A DNA stretch of 64,000 bases from Lewinellaceae bacterium (lineage in GTDB: Bacteria; Bacteroidota; Bacteroidia; Chitinophagales; Saprospiraceae), in assembly GCA_016710765.1 (NCBI GenBank), contig JADJUJ010000007.1, positions 1-64,000 of the forward strand, read 5' to 3'. The notes below the pieces were generated by a model that worked only from the letters and a program-made list of their open reading frames with translations, made no database searches and was not told the origin of the DNA. A program made the translations under genes and the position numbers. Every line of letters begins with the position of its first letter. The stretch's first letter is position 1. Shown one piece after another: positions 52,993 to 62,770 of this stretch.

Positions 52993-54027
52993 TTAAGACT
53001 TTTCATTTATACTGCGAATCAGTGCGGGGCCTTCATACACCAGTCCGGTATAAACCTGGACCAAATCGGCGCCGGCATTAAACTTTTCTTGCGCGGCTTC
53101 GGGTGAATCAATGCCCCCTACTGCTATGATTACCAAATCCGTGCCAATTTTTTCGCGCAGTAATTTTACAACTGCCGTAGATCGGGCTCTTACGGGCGCG
53201 CCACTCAGGCCGCCAGCCCCAATTGCTTCTATTTCAGTGTTTTTTGTATGTAAATTTTCTCTACTGATGGTGGTATTGGTTGCAATAATTCCTGCAAGGC
53301 CAGTTTTCTGAACAATTTCGGCAAGCTCATTTAATTGTTCGTTGCTGAGGTCGGGTGCAATTTTCAGCAGAATTGGCTTGGGTATCAGCTTCTGTCGGTT
53401 GCTTTTCTGTAGGGTATTCAGCAGGCGGGTAAGCGGTTCCTTTTCCTGTAAGGCGCGCAGGTTGGGGGTATTGGGAGAGCTGACATTGACTACAAAATAG
53501 TCTACCCAGGGGAACAAAGCCTCAAAACACTGGATATAGTCGTTGTCTGCCGTTTCGTTAGGGGTGATTTTATTTTTTCCAATGTTGCCGCCGATAATGA
53601 TGCCTTCGGGCGCGCCTGTTTCCCGCAGTTTTTTCAAGCGGCCTACCAGTGCCTCCAGACCCTCGTTGTTGAATCCCATCCGGTTGATGAGCGCCCTGTC
53701 GGCCGGAAGCCGAAACAATCGGGGTTGGGGGTTGCCTTCCTGTGCCAGTGGCGTTACCGTGCCCACTTCTATAAATCCGAATCCGAGGCAGGCTAAGCCC
53801 TGGATGTGTTCGCCGTTTTTATCAAAACCAGCGGCCAGGCCAACCCGGTTGGGAAACCGGAGTCCCATGACGGTTCGGGCCAGAGAGGGGTCGGGGCTGG
53901 TGTACCAACGCCGCAAAAGCGCTTTGGTGGGCGGGAAGGCAGCCGCTGCATCCAGCAGCATGACAGTAATGCGGTGGGCTGTTTCGGCAGACAGCGAGAA
54001 GAGCAGTGGTTTGAAAAATCGATACAT
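52993..54027 (-). CDS. pyrD: Dihydroorotate dehydrogenase (quinone), class 2
   Basis: A 344-residue enzyme oxidising dihydroorotate to orotate in pyrimidine synthesis, passing electrons to quinone. The N-terminal extension (1-45, amphipathic helices for membrane quinone binding) is specific for class 2. FMN- and substrate-binding motifs are present: VGLAAGFDKNGE, FIEVGTVTPLAQEGNPQPRLFRL, INRMGFNNEGLE, NVSSPNTPNLR with the catalytic Ser, LLKIAPDLS, GIIATNTT, GGLSGAPVRARS and IIAVGGI. The start follows a TACCTTTG box with only 4 nt between. Confidence 0.96.
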   Translation of the reverse strand: MYRFFKPLLFSLSAETAHRITVMLLDAAAAFPPTKALLRRWYTSPDPSLARTVMGLRFPNRVGLAAGFDKNGEHIQGLACLGFGFIEVGTVTPLAQEGNPQPRLFRLPADRALINRMGFNNEGLEALVGRLKKLRETGAPEGIIIGGNIGKNKITPNETADNDYIQCFEALFPWVDYFVVNVSSPNTPNLRALQEKEPLTRLLNTLQKSNRQKLIPKPILLKIAPDLSNEQLNELAEIVQKTGLAGIIATNTTISRENLHTKNTEIEAIGAGGLSGAPVRARSTAVVKLLREKIGTDLVIIAVGGIDSPEAAQEKFNAGADLVQVYTGLVYEGPALIRSINEKS

Positions 54028-54031
54028 GTCC

Positions 54032-54039
54032 CAAAGGTA
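54032..54039 (-). promoter_or_regulatory. TACCTTTG -10 box, 4 nt before pyrD ATG
   Basis: Minus-strand TANNTTTG match; the ATG (54027) follows after four bases (GGAC on the coding strand). Same geometry as dnaX and the IMPACT gene. Confidence 0.6.
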
Positions 54040-54166
54040 AGGCGCAGGACAGGATTTCAGGATTTGCCGAAAGGTTTTAGACTATAATTATAACAGATGC
54101 CCCTGCGGGCTACGATAAATCAATTGGTAAGTATTGGAATGGTGCGGTGCGCGTTGTCCCGTTTTG

Positions 54167-54857
54167 TTAATTCCGGATTTCCTCGCGAAGTTTGTCGAGG
54201 TCGCGGATGAGCAAGCGGCTGCGGTTGAAGGTGAGGAGTTTTTTGGCACGCAGATCGTTGAGGGTAGTGGTAACAGTTTGCCGGCTGGTTGCCGTAAGGT
54301 TGGCTATTTCCTGGTGGGTGACGGGTTTGCGAATGACCCATTCGTAACCTATGCGTTGGCCTTTACCCTGGGTGAGGTTGACCAAAAACTCAACGATTCG
54401 GCTGCGGCTGTCGCGAAAAACAAGGGACTCCAGCCGCCGTTCCATGTCGAGTTGCCTGGCGCCAAAAATGCGCATAAAAAACAGGTTCAGCTCGGTCCGG
54501 TCGCGCATGAGGCTGTGCAATTCGTCGAGGTTAACGACGCAGCAAACCGTTTTTTCCAGCGCTACTGCCTGGTCGCGCCGGCGGCCTTCTCCCAGAATGG
54601 CGAGTTCACCAAATACTTCTCCCTGGCCCAGAATGGCCTTGGTGATTTCTTTGCCCTCGTCGTTGATGGTAGAAATTTTTACCTGCCCTTCTGTGATGAA
54701 AAAAATGCGGGTCGGCCAGCTCCTCCGGAACATAAACGACTTCATTTTTCTGAAAGGTATTATGCAGGTGATGCGACATACGATCGTCGCTGCCAAGTTT
54801 GTTCGGGCACAGCAAATGGGTAACGTCGATATTTTCCAGATGCCAGAAGGATTGCAT
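54167..54857 (-). CDS. Crp/Fnr family transcription regulator (one-base frameshift)
   Basis: True start ATG 54857 (MQSFWHLENIDVTHLLCPNK). The N-terminal frame runs to ELADP near 54715, and the rest continues in another frame as IFFITEGQVKISTINDEGKE. One extra base in the C-run (G-run 54709-54711 on the + strand) explains it: GACCGC would read ADRIFFITEG. The 230-residue product has a cyclic-nucleotide-binding-like beta-barrel (GEVFGELAILGEGRRRDQAVA), the dimer helix and a winged helix (PVTHQEIANLTATSRQTVTTTLNDL). There is no four-Cys FNR cluster. Effector unknown; the adenylate cyclase encoded 3.4 kb away makes cAMP a candidate (inference). Confidence 0.88.
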
Positions 54858-54956
54858 GGTGGTACGGTTGTTTTAGGTTGTTTAGCAGTTGGTGAACATT
54901 GGTGCGCCTGCAGTTGACCAATGGTGCGCCCACTGTTGTTCACCAGCTGTTTAACT

Positions 54957-56727
54957 TTATTCATCCAGTTTCAGGTCAAAACGCTGGAGTAAATCAGATA
55001 CGTGTGGGTTAAGATCCCGCATCTTTTCAAATTTTTCTTTGGTGGTGATGGGCCTGGCCACCTCGTTTTGTGCCTGAATTGCGGCTGCTTTGGCTTCATC
55101 CACTTCAATGTGGAGTTTAACTTTGCTGTCGTGAAGGGTTGTGCGCAGAAAATCCAGCAGGCGGGAGCTTTCGTCTTGCAAAAGCCCTTTGTGCACAGAA
55201 AGTCCTACGGATGCGTGTACGGTGGATTCTTTCAGCCGAGTTTGGCTTGGTTCATGGCCTGCCGCAAGGATGGGCTTTCAACCCCAGCGCTGTATTCGCT
55301 CCAGGCGGTTTGGATATTTTCCTGGGAGAGCCTGCTTTCCCGGGTGGCCATTTCTGCTTCTTCCAGGGCTACCGCTTCTTCAAAATCTTCCAATCGCAGG
55401 GAGAGTTTCTCCGTTTTTCGGATGCCCAACCGCACTTCTGAGGCTACGGAATTGAGTTGTTCGCTGTTCAGTTCCGTGGCATCGGATGGCGGGCGTGGCG
55501 ATTTTTCAGCCGTTTCTGTGGGGGGCGGATGGGGTGCCGCCGGGCCCGGCTTGGCTATTGCTGTGCCTAGGTTGGCGTCAGGAGTTTTTTTTTCCGTAAA
55601 AGCAGCAATTCCGCCATTTTGCAGCGCCTTCACCGCTTGTCCGATATGGCTCATTTTGATCAGCGACATTTCCACATGGAGGCGTTTGTGGCGCGCCATT
55701 TTGAAGTTGATGTCGCAATCATTACATAGGCTCAGGGCTGTTAGCAGGAAAGATGAAGGAGCAAGCGTTGCTTGTTTGCGGTAACGGTCGCGCAGGTTGT
55801 CGCCCACTTCCAGCAAAGCCAATGTGGCCTCGTCTTTGCACACCAGTACGTTGCGAAGATGCTCCGCAAGGCCGGTCAGAAAAACATCCGGTTCGAAACC
55901 CTTGCGCAAGATCTGGTCGAAAACATTGAGTACAGCGGGCAGGTCTTCTGCCAGCAATGCATCGGTAAGGTGGAAATAATAGTCGTAATCGAGGACATTG
56001 AGGTTGTCAATGACGTCGGCGTAGCGGATGGATTTTCCGGAGAAAGACGTAATGCGGTCGAAAATAGAGAGTGCGTCTCGCAGTGCGCCGTCGGCTTTTT
56101 GGGCAATGATGTGCAGGGCATCTTCTTCTGCCTCGATACCTTCCTGTTTGCAGATGTACTGCAGGTGCAGCACCATATCGTTGATGGCAATCCGCCGGAA
56201 ATCAAAGATCTGGCAGCGGGAGAGGATGGTCGGGATGATCTTGTGCTTTTCCGTGGTAGCCAGGATAAAAATGGCGTAGGGGGGCGGTTCTTCCAGGGTT
56301 TTCAGAAAAGCATTAAAAGCCTGGTTGGACAGCATGTGCACCTCATCAATGATGAAGACCTTGTATTGTCCTTGCTGGGGCTGGAAGCGCACCTGTTCGA
56401 TGAGGGCCTGATGTGCTCTACCGAATTGTTGGAGGCAGCATCGAGCTCAATGATGTTGAAGGATGCGTTTTCAGTAAAGGATTTGCAGGAAGAACAGCTA
56501 TTGCAGGCCTCAAAATCAGCGCTGCGGTTTTCGCAATTGAGCACCTTTGCCAGGATGCGCGCGCAGGTTGTTTTGCCAACACCGCGGGGGCCGCAGAAAA
56601 GAAACGCGTGGGCCACATGATCGGTTGCCAGTGCGTTCTTCAGGGTCAGGGCCACATGCTGCTGGCCCACCACGTCTTCGAAGCGAAGGGGACGATATTT
56701 GCGGGCCGAAACAACGAAGTTACTCAT
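54957..56727 (-). CDS. dnaX: DNA polymerase III subunit gamma/tau (two one-base frameshifts)
   Basis: Three frames form one gene. Start to ~56430: MSNFVVSARKYRPLRFEDVV, Walker A GPRGVGKTTCA and the zinc module NCENRSADFEACNSCSSC. One lost G (AGG-CCCTC) changes EHIRALIEQVRFQP into a wrong frame. The middle frame holds Walker B KVFIIDEVHML, TTEKHKIIPTILSRCQIFDF and the domain III collar, ending at 55232. A second lost G near 55236 (CTCGG-CTGAAAG) joins it to LKESTVHASVGLSVHKGLLQ and the C-terminal tau-like domain to 54957. Total about 588 residues. It is the clamp-loader ATPase linking polymerase to helicase. Neither break has a slippery heptamer, so programmed frameshifting is unlikely. Confidence 0.92.
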
Positions 56728-56731
56728 CCTA

Positions 56732-56739
56732 CAAAGGTA
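56732..56739 (-). promoter_or_regulatory. TACCTTTG -10 box, 4 nt before dnaX ATG
   Basis: Minus-strand TANNTTTG match; four bases (TAGG) then ATG at 56727. Confidence 0.6.
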
Positions 56740-56767
56740 AGAAAATTAGTTAATGAGACCAATTCAT

Positions 56768-56820
56768 TAATGTGGCCACATTACATCATTGGCCACATTA
56801 AAGAATTGGCCACATTAATT
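56768..56820. repeat. Triple TGGCCACATTA repeat
   Basis: TGGCCACATTA occurs at about 56772, 56791 and 56809 (spacing 18-19 bp); the first is part of the palindrome AATGTGGCCACATT. It lies upstream of dnaX (its 5' side) and directly behind the stop of the gene ending at 56822, where helical-turn-like spacing would suit a protein-binding array. Confidence 0.7.
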
Positions 56821-56821
56821 C

Positions 56822-58108
56822 TTACGTTTTCAGGTGTTTCTTTTTGGCTGCCGGGAAAAGGATATTGTTTAGAATGAGGCGGTATCCGGGGGAGTTGGGG
56901 TGCAAGGCCAGGTCGGTCGGAGGGTCGCCAACTTTGTGCTGGTAATCTTCGGGGTCGTGGCCGCCATAAAAGGTGAAAAAGCCATTGCCATAGGTGCCAT
57001 GGATGTACCGTGCCTCCAGGCCGGGCTTGTTTTCGCCCATGATCAGAACGTTGGGTTTTACAAATCGCTTGTTGAAAGCGGTATTTTGGCCCATAAATCC
57101 TTTTACTGTTCGGGTATGATTTTGGGTGAGCATGGTAGGGACGGGGTCCCATTTTGCCGAAAAATCGAACAGTGTAAAATAATCTTGCTCGGGTATGATG
57201 TGTCGGGTATAGGTAACATCGATGCTGGAATGTTCGTAGGCCAGCGGGTTGCGCTCCAGTTGAAAATCCTGGAAAGCAAACGTTTTGGAGAAGTCCAGTT
57301 TGGATTGTGCACTGGGGTCGGCGGGGTCGCCATCGTACATTTCAGCACAGATGTCGAGGCCTTCTGCTGCCAGAGCAATATCGTAGGTGTCGGTTGCCGA
57401 GCACATGGCAAACATGAATCCGCCGCCAGCGACGTATTCTGAGATTTTTTTTGCGACGGCTAGTTTCAGCTGGCTGACTTTCGCGAATCCGTTTTCTGCA
57501 GCCAAAGACTCCATCATCTTTACATGCTGCCGGTACCAGGGGTAATTGTTGTAGGAAGCATAGAACTTTCCGTACTGTCCCGTAAAATCTTCGTGGTGGA
57601 GGTGCAACCAGTCGTATTCGGCCAGTTTGCCGTGCAAAACCTCGGTGTCGTAGATCACATCGTAAGGAATTTCGGCATAGGTCAGCACCAGGGTTACGGC
57701 ATCATCCCAAGGCTGTAAAACTTCTCCTTTTTCATTTTTATCGGGAGAGTAGACCGCAATTTTTGGGGCTTTTTCCAGTTTGATCACATCCATATTGACT
57801 TCCGGATTCAGAATTTCATTCTGAATATTGGCAAACTGCCCATCGGCGAGAATTTCGTAGCTCACGTCGCGGGTTTTGCACTCTTTTTCAAAGGTTGGGG
57901 TGTACACAAAGGCAAAACTGCCACCCCGGTAATTGAGCAGCCAGAACGCTTCCACGCCTTGCGAGAGCACCCAGTAGGTAATGCCGTAAGCTTTCAGGTG
58001 GTTGTGCTGGCTTGTTTCGTCCATTGGTATGAGCATATAACTGGCACGGGCCTGTTGGGCGGCACACACAAACAACATCAGGATCACTACAAATCGACGA
58101 AGGAACAT
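56822..58108 (-). CDS. Conserved secreted protein (often labelled asparagine synthetase B)
   Basis: The start at 58108 gives a signal peptide (MFLRRFVVILMLFVCAAQQARA). The 428-residue mature protein begins SYMLIPMDETSQHNHLKAYG and later has WLHLHHEDFTGQYGKFY, AGGGFMFAMCSATDTYDIAL and a C-terminal HGTYGNGFFTFYGGHDPEDY. Database entries for this Bacteroidota family often carry the name asparagine synthetase B, but neither the Ntn glutaminase Cys at position 2 nor the ATP-pyrophosphatase SGGxDS loop is present, so that name is not supported. The GGG-MCS and Asp/His-rich motifs resemble class-I-glutamine-amidotransferase-like or ThuA-like folds. It is periplasmic or surface; role unknown. Confidence 0.75.
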   Translation of the reverse strand: MFLRRFVVILMLFVCAAQQARASYMLIPMDETSQHNHLKAYGITYWVLSQGVEAFWLLNYRGGSFAFVYTPTFEKECKTRDVSYEILADGQFANIQNEILNPEVNMDVIKLEKAPKIAVYSPDKNEKGEVLQPWDDAVTLVLTYAEIPYDVIYDTEVLHGKLAEYDWLHLHHEDFTGQYGKFYASYNNYPWYRQHVKMMESLAAENGFAKVSQLKLAVAKKISEYVAGGGFMFAMCSATDTYDIALAAEGLDICAEMYDGDPADPSAQSKLDFSKTFAFQDFQLERNPLAYEHSSIDVTYTRHIIPEQDYFTLFDFSAKWDPVPTMLTQNHTRTVKGFMGQNTAFNKRFVKPNVLIMGENKPGLEARYIHGTYGNGFFTFYGGHDPEDYQHKVGDPPTDLALHPNSPGYRLILNNILFPAAKKKHLKT

Positions 58109-58278
58109 GGTATTGGAAAATTTTATGAGAAAATTAAACGTCAAAACCGGCCAAAAGATTTCCCCGGTGTCTTGATTCCACAAATTTAGGGGAAACTGAG
58201 GGAAGATAGGGCGCTTTTTCGGCCAATCCGGACGCGCGTAGGGGCGAAATGCTGGTTTTGTATTTTATTTGCACAAGC

Positions 58279-60413
58279 ATGCCACGCCACCTACCCTTCA
58301 TTGCAGCGATTTGTTTCGCCCTTTTTTGCAGCCAACCACCACTGGCTGCACAAGCAATTGTGGCCGACTCACTGGCGAAACTGCTGATGACGGCACCGCA
58401 GGATACGCACCGGGTTGGCATGCTGGTTGATTATGCCTGGGAGATCAACGAATCCAGCACCGATGAAGCAGCGAACAGTTTGAAAGAAGCGGTGGCCCTG
58501 GCCAAAAAATTGAATTTTAAACAGGGGGAGGGCGCCGCCTGGAATGGACTGGGTATAGTTGCTGAGATTCGGGGGGATTTCACTGAGGCGGAAAAGTGCT
58601 ACCTCAATGCACTGGCCATCCGACGCAATCTGGGTGTGCAGCGCGATATTGCTTCCACCCTGAACAATCTGGGCCTGCTTTACGAACTCAGCGGTTTTTT
58701 TGAAAAAGCCCTCACCGTGCATCAGGAAAACCTGCGCATCATGGAGATGGAGCACGACACCTCACGCATTGCCCGATCAGAGTACAATATTGCCGGATTG
58801 TATCAGCAGATGGGGCTTTACCCCGAGGCACTTACCCACCTCAACGCTTCAAGGCTGATTCTGGAAGCGCGTCAGGATCTGGATGGTATGGCCAAGGCTT
58901 ATACGTTAATGGGGCATATCAGCTTCGAACTGGATCGCTTCGCCGATGCCAAAAGTTGGTATGGGAGGGCCCTGAAATTGCGGGAGCAATCCGACGATCA
59001 GGTTGGACTGGCCAGTTGCCTTGTTGATTATGCGAATGCGATGGATGAGATGGATTCTTCCCAGGTTGCCATTCAATATTACCTACGGGCACTTGGTATT
59101 TGGGAAGGGTTTGACAATCAACCTGAAATTTCCAAGGTGTACATCAACCTGGGGATGCCAATAAACACCTCAAGGATTATCCCAAGGCATTGGAGTATCT
59201 GGAAAAAGCCAGAAAAATACAGGAGTCGCTGGAAGATCCTGCGGGGTTAATGGAGGTGTACAATACCATTGGCGATGTTTACCGTCGGCAACACCGGCTG
59301 GCAGAAGCCCTGAAAATGGTCAACCGTTATTATGACATTGCCCGGGAGCTTAAAAACGATAATTTCATTCAGCGGGCGTACAAGGATTTTGCTCAAGTGT
59401 ACGCCGAAATGGGCAATTTTAAAAAGGCATTTGACTACCGTGTGCTCTACGATGAAATCCGGTACAGCCGTTTGAATGAGCAAATTGGACGGGACATTGT
59501 GCGCAAAGAAGCACTTTTCACCGATCAGAAGAAACAATTGGAAATCGAGCGACAGCAGCGCGACCTTCAGCTGCAGGATGCCCAGCTGTCCACTACGCGC
59601 ACCCGGAACCGGGCACTTTTAGGCGGCGCAGTGGCCCTGCTCCTGCTGGCCGGATTGCTCTACAACCGCAACCGTATCCGCAAGCGCGCCAATACCGAGC
59701 TGACGGCCAAAAACAAGGATATTGAGCGGGAAAGGCAGCGGGCCGACGACTTGTTGACCAATATTTTACCGGCGGCCACCGCAGCAGAGCTGAAAACCTA
59801 CAACCGTGTCAAGCCTAAGCGATTTGAGTCGGTTACAGTCCTGTTCAGCGATTTCAAAAATTTTACCAGCATAGCAGAGCGGATGCAACCGGAGGACCTG
59901 GTGGCAGAGCTCGATGAGTACTTTCGCCTGTTCGACGAGATTGTAGCCCGGCACGGAATGGAAAAAATCAAAACCATTGGCGATGCTTACATGTGCGCTG
60001 GTGGCCTGCCCACGCCCAATGAGACCCACCCGGAGGACGTGGTGCGTGCTGCCATTGCGATGCAAAGAGCCTTGCAAGCTACCATGCATCAGAAAAAAGC
60101 AGAAGGGAAACCGGTTTTTGAAATGCGCATCGGTATTCACACCGGACCGGTGGTTGCCGGTGTTGTGGGCAGCCATAAATTTGCCTACGACATCTGGGGT
60201 GATACGGTGAACACGGCTGCCCGACTGGAGCAGGGCAGCGAGCCTGGTAAAATAAACATTTCAGAAACCACCTTCCAAAAGGTGAAAGATCTTTTCCCTT
60301 GCAACTTCAGGGGGCACCTTTCTGCCAAGAACAAGGGAGAAATAGCGATGTATTTTATCGAATATGATGGGCCCGGTTTGCAATTGGTGGAAAATTTGGA
60401 GGAACGTTCCTGA
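58279..60413 (+). CDS. Class III adenylate cyclase with periplasmic TPR sensor (one-base frameshift)
   Basis: The start at 58279 gives a signal sequence (MPRHLPFIAAICFALFCSQP). Six or seven TPR units follow (about 70-400). The frame breaks in GGGG at 59151-59156; with a fifth G it reads YINLGDANKHLKDYPKALEY and continues. A coiled coil (QKKQLEIERQQRDLQLQDAQ), one membrane helix (ALLGGAVALLLLAGLLY), another coiled coil (ELTAKNKDIERERQRADDLL) and the cyclase domain complete ~711 residues. Catalytic residues are present: VLFSDFKNFT (first metal Asp), IKTIGDAYMCAGG (second metal Asp, adenine-selecting Lys) and DIWGDTVNTAARLE (Asp of the Lys/Asp adenine pair, Asn and Arg). The layout is a TPR receptor outside and cAMP synthesis inside. 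Confidence 0.9.
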
Positions 60414-60456
60414 GTTGCAGGGCCCAAGTGGCAAAACCCGGGCACGTTCTTAACTG

Positions 60457-60676
60457 GACTTTAGCCATTGGGTATTGGTCTTTGGCTTCGATCTCGATTT
60501 AAAATACTGTACCAGATTAAATGCCACAAATAGTAGAATTAAATTTTGATCACCCTTTTTAAAACAGCATGTGCATTATTTATCAACGAATATTTTGTTA
60601 AAAATTAATGCTTGGAAAACCAAATAGTTAATCCTTCGGAACAAAGCCAAAGACTAAAGACCAATGGCTAAAGCCG
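60457..60676. repeat. Repeat family B, uninterrupted copy
   Basis: About 220 bp with related inverted ends: CTTTAGCCATTGG at 60459 and CCAATGGCTAAAGCC at 60661-60675, followed inwards by TATTGGTCTTTGGCTT and AAGCCAAAGACTAAAGACC. The order of internal words matches 43022-43390, where a 159-bp palindrome has inserted. It lies between the cyclase gene and the DUF4294 gene. Confidence 0.75.
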
Positions 60677-60764
60677 AGCTTAAAGGGGGGAGCCTTTCGT
60701 AATTGACTTTACCTGGAAGAATGAAATGACGGTATTTCAAAATCCCTTCGCGCCCAAAAACCGC

Positions 60765-61382
60765 TTAATAGTACCACCAGTCGGGGTGTCCAAAATCGTA
60801 GTCAATCAGCACATCATCCAGCAGCAGGTCGTTTCCTTTTGAATAGCCTTGCCGTAGGTCGTAGCCCCAAATTTTACCCAGGTTATGCCAGTAAGCGGCG
60901 GTAAGGTTGCCGCGCGTATCCTTAATGACATCATAGAAGGGCTCGTTGAGTTCGCGTTCGATCATTTTAATGAGCACTTTGCCTTCTGTTTTGCTGAGGC
61001 TTTTCAGTTGATCCTCAAAGTCGGCTTTCATGTCGCGGTGCTCTTTGCGGAGGTAGCGTTTGCGCTCTCGTTTTTTCATGTCGGCCGTTTCCTGGCTGAT
61101 GTCATCGTACATCGCAATTGCCTGCACGGCAAAGGGATACACTTTTTTAGCAGCGCGGGTGTACAGGAAATACTGCCGTTGCTCGTCGAAGTCTTTGAAT
61201 TTCCGTTTGGCGCTTACTTTGAAGGGCCGCATCGACATGACATATACGGAATCGCCATTTTCAACCTCCAGGCGGGCCCATGCTCCGCCGGATGAGGGTG
61301 CTGCCGGGGTATCGTATTCAGGGGTTTGGGCCAACAGGGCGCTGTAACACAGCAAAAGACCAAAAAAAAGAGTTTGCTTCAT
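60765..61382 (-). CDS. DUF4294 family secreted protein
   Basis: A 205-residue protein with a signal peptide (MKQTLFFGLLLCYSALLAQ). The conserved core FDEQRQYFLYTRAAKKVYPFAVQAI, then LRKEHRDMKADFEDQLKSLSKTEGKVLIKMIERE and a YWHNLGKIWGYDLRQGY stretch identify DUF4294, a periplasmic protein family widespread in Bacteroidota with no known function. The GD-SVYVMSMRPFKV segment before the core is also typical. Transcribed alone, head-to-head with the WecA-like gene, with promoters in the 180 bp between. Confidence 0.88.
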   Translation of the reverse strand: MKQTLFFGLLLCYSALLAQTPEYDTPAAPSSGGAWARLEVENGDSVYVMSMRPFKVSAKRKFKDFDEQRQYFLYTRAAKKVYPFAVQAIAMYDDISQETADMKKRERKRYLRKEHRDMKADFEDQLKSLSKTEGKVLIKMIERELNEPFYDVIKDTRGNLTAAYWHNLGKIWGYDLRQGYSKGNDLLLDDVLIDYDFGHPDWWYY

Positions 61383-61516
61383 AGGGCGTAAGCGTACAAT
61401 GGTATATTATAATAACGTACAAACAACCGCAATGTTACGCTTATTAGGGAATCATTTGCTAAACAGGCGTCACAGGATTAACACATGTTGATACGGCTTA
61501 TTTGAAGCCAAAAGAC

Positions 61517-61524
61517 TAAATTTG
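61517..61524 (+). promoter_or_regulatory. TAAATTTG -10 box
   Basis: TANNTTTG match 40 bp before the ATG of the WecA-like gene, a normal leader. Confidence 0.5.
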
Positions 61525-61564
61525 TTGCTGATTATCACCCAACAACCAATATGGCCTTCGCGTT

Positions 61565-62620
61565 ATGCCCGCTCTCCTGCTTACTTTCATCACTGCCTTT
61601 GCGCTGACGTATGCCACCATACCAACCATTATTCGCGTAGCGATGGAGCGGCATTTGTACGACCTCCCCAACGAGCGCAGCGCACACAAGGTGCCAACGC
61701 CTTCGCTGGGTGGTATTGGCATATTTGGCGGAACCTTTTGTGCCATCATTTTATGGGCGCCCTACGGCGCTTTCGATGTGATGCAGTACCTCCTGGCTGC
61801 CTTTATGATTATTTTTTTAATTGGTGTGCGGGACGATCTGCTGCCGATTTCCCCAACGCGCAAGTTTTTGGCACAGTTGCTGGCCGCCTTCATTTTGGTG
61901 TACAAATCGGGCGTGAAACTCACCAGTTTTTATGGAATTTTTGGCTTGTATGAATTGCCGGAGTTGTCGGGTATCATACTTTCCATCATGGCTATTGTTG
62001 GGATTATCAATGCTTTTAACCTGATTGACGGCATCAATGGTCTGGCTGCCAGCATCGGATTGGTGGCCTGTTTGGTTTGGGGAAGCTGGTTTTTTGCTGC
62101 CAACCATTTGGAAATGGCGACCATAGCGTTTGCCCTTGCGGGCGCCCTGATCGCCTTTTTAAAATTCAACCTGCAGCCAGCCAGAATCTTTATGGGGGAT
62201 ACGGGTTCCCTTTTCGTGGGATTGGTGTGTGCCATTCTGGCGATCCAGTTCATCGAATTGCAACCCGCTCGAAGCACTGCGCTCTGGTCTTTTAAAGCCG
62301 CACCGGCGATTGCCGTCAGTATACTGATCTTTCCGCTTTTTGATACCCTACGGGTGTTTGCCAGGAGAGTCATGGCGGGTCGATCACCATTTGCACCCGA
62401 TAAGACCCATCTCCACCACAAACTGCTCGAACTGGGCCTGAGCCATCAAATGGCTACCCTGGCGTTGGTGATGGCCACCCTGTGCTTCATCGGCATCAGT
62501 ATTTTACTGGATGATCTGGGCAATTTCAGGTTGCTGCTGCTGCAATTGTTGTTGGCCTCCGGACTGAGCGGTTTGTTGTTCCGATGGGCTGCAATAAGGG
62601 CCGGCGCAAAAAACGGATGA
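61565..62620 (+). CDS. WecA/TagO-like polyprenyl-phosphate GlcNAc-1-phosphate transferase
   Basis: This 351-residue protein has about eleven membrane helices and all MraY/WecA signatures: KVPTPSLGGIGIFGG, VRDDLLPISPTRKF (Mg-binding Asp pair), NAFNLIDGINGLAA, RIFMGDTGSLFVG, and the WecA-type cytosolic loop FDTLRVFARRVMAGRSPFAPDKTHLHH, whose His residues separate WecA/TagO from MraY. It starts lipid-linked glycan synthesis by moving a HexNAc-1-phosphate to undecaprenyl phosphate at the inner membrane. No other polysaccharide gene is adjacent, so it may serve several pathways. Confidence 0.92.
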   Translation: MPALLLTFITAFALTYATIPTIIRVAMERHLYDLPNERSAHKVPTPSLGGIGIFGGTFCAIILWAPYGAFDVMQYLLAAFMIIFLIGVRDDLLPISPTRKFLAQLLAAFILVYKSGVKLTSFYGIFGLYELPELSGIILSIMAIVGIINAFNLIDGINGLAASIGLVACLVWGSWFFAANHLEMATIAFALAGALIAFLKFNLQPARIFMGDTGSLFVGLVCAILAIQFIELQPARSTALWSFKAAPAIAVSILIFPLFDTLRVFARRVMAGRSPFAPDKTHLHHKLLELGLSHQMATLALVMATLCFIGISILLDDLGNFRLLLLQLLLASGLSGLLFRWAAIRAGAKNG

Positions 62621-62770
62621 CCCCTGGAAATGGGGGGGCGCACTTGTGCCGGGTTCCTGATAAGGTTTTCTTAAAATGGCGCCGTCAGACAACGGTTTGG
62701 GTTTTTACAGTATCTTAGTTGTAAATGGCTTTGGCCAAACGAAGCATCACACCTCCCAACACCTTGCCTT

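Noticed and set aside
54957..56727. Programmed frameshifting in dnaX as known from E. coli
   Set aside because: Both breaks occur in short G-runs without a slippery heptamer, and the first lies inside the ATPase core, where a shift would destroy the protein; the same error type is seen in unrelated genes.
56822..58108. Asparagine synthetase B
   Set aside because: A signal peptide is present and both the glutaminase Cys2 and the SGGxDS synthetase loop are absent.
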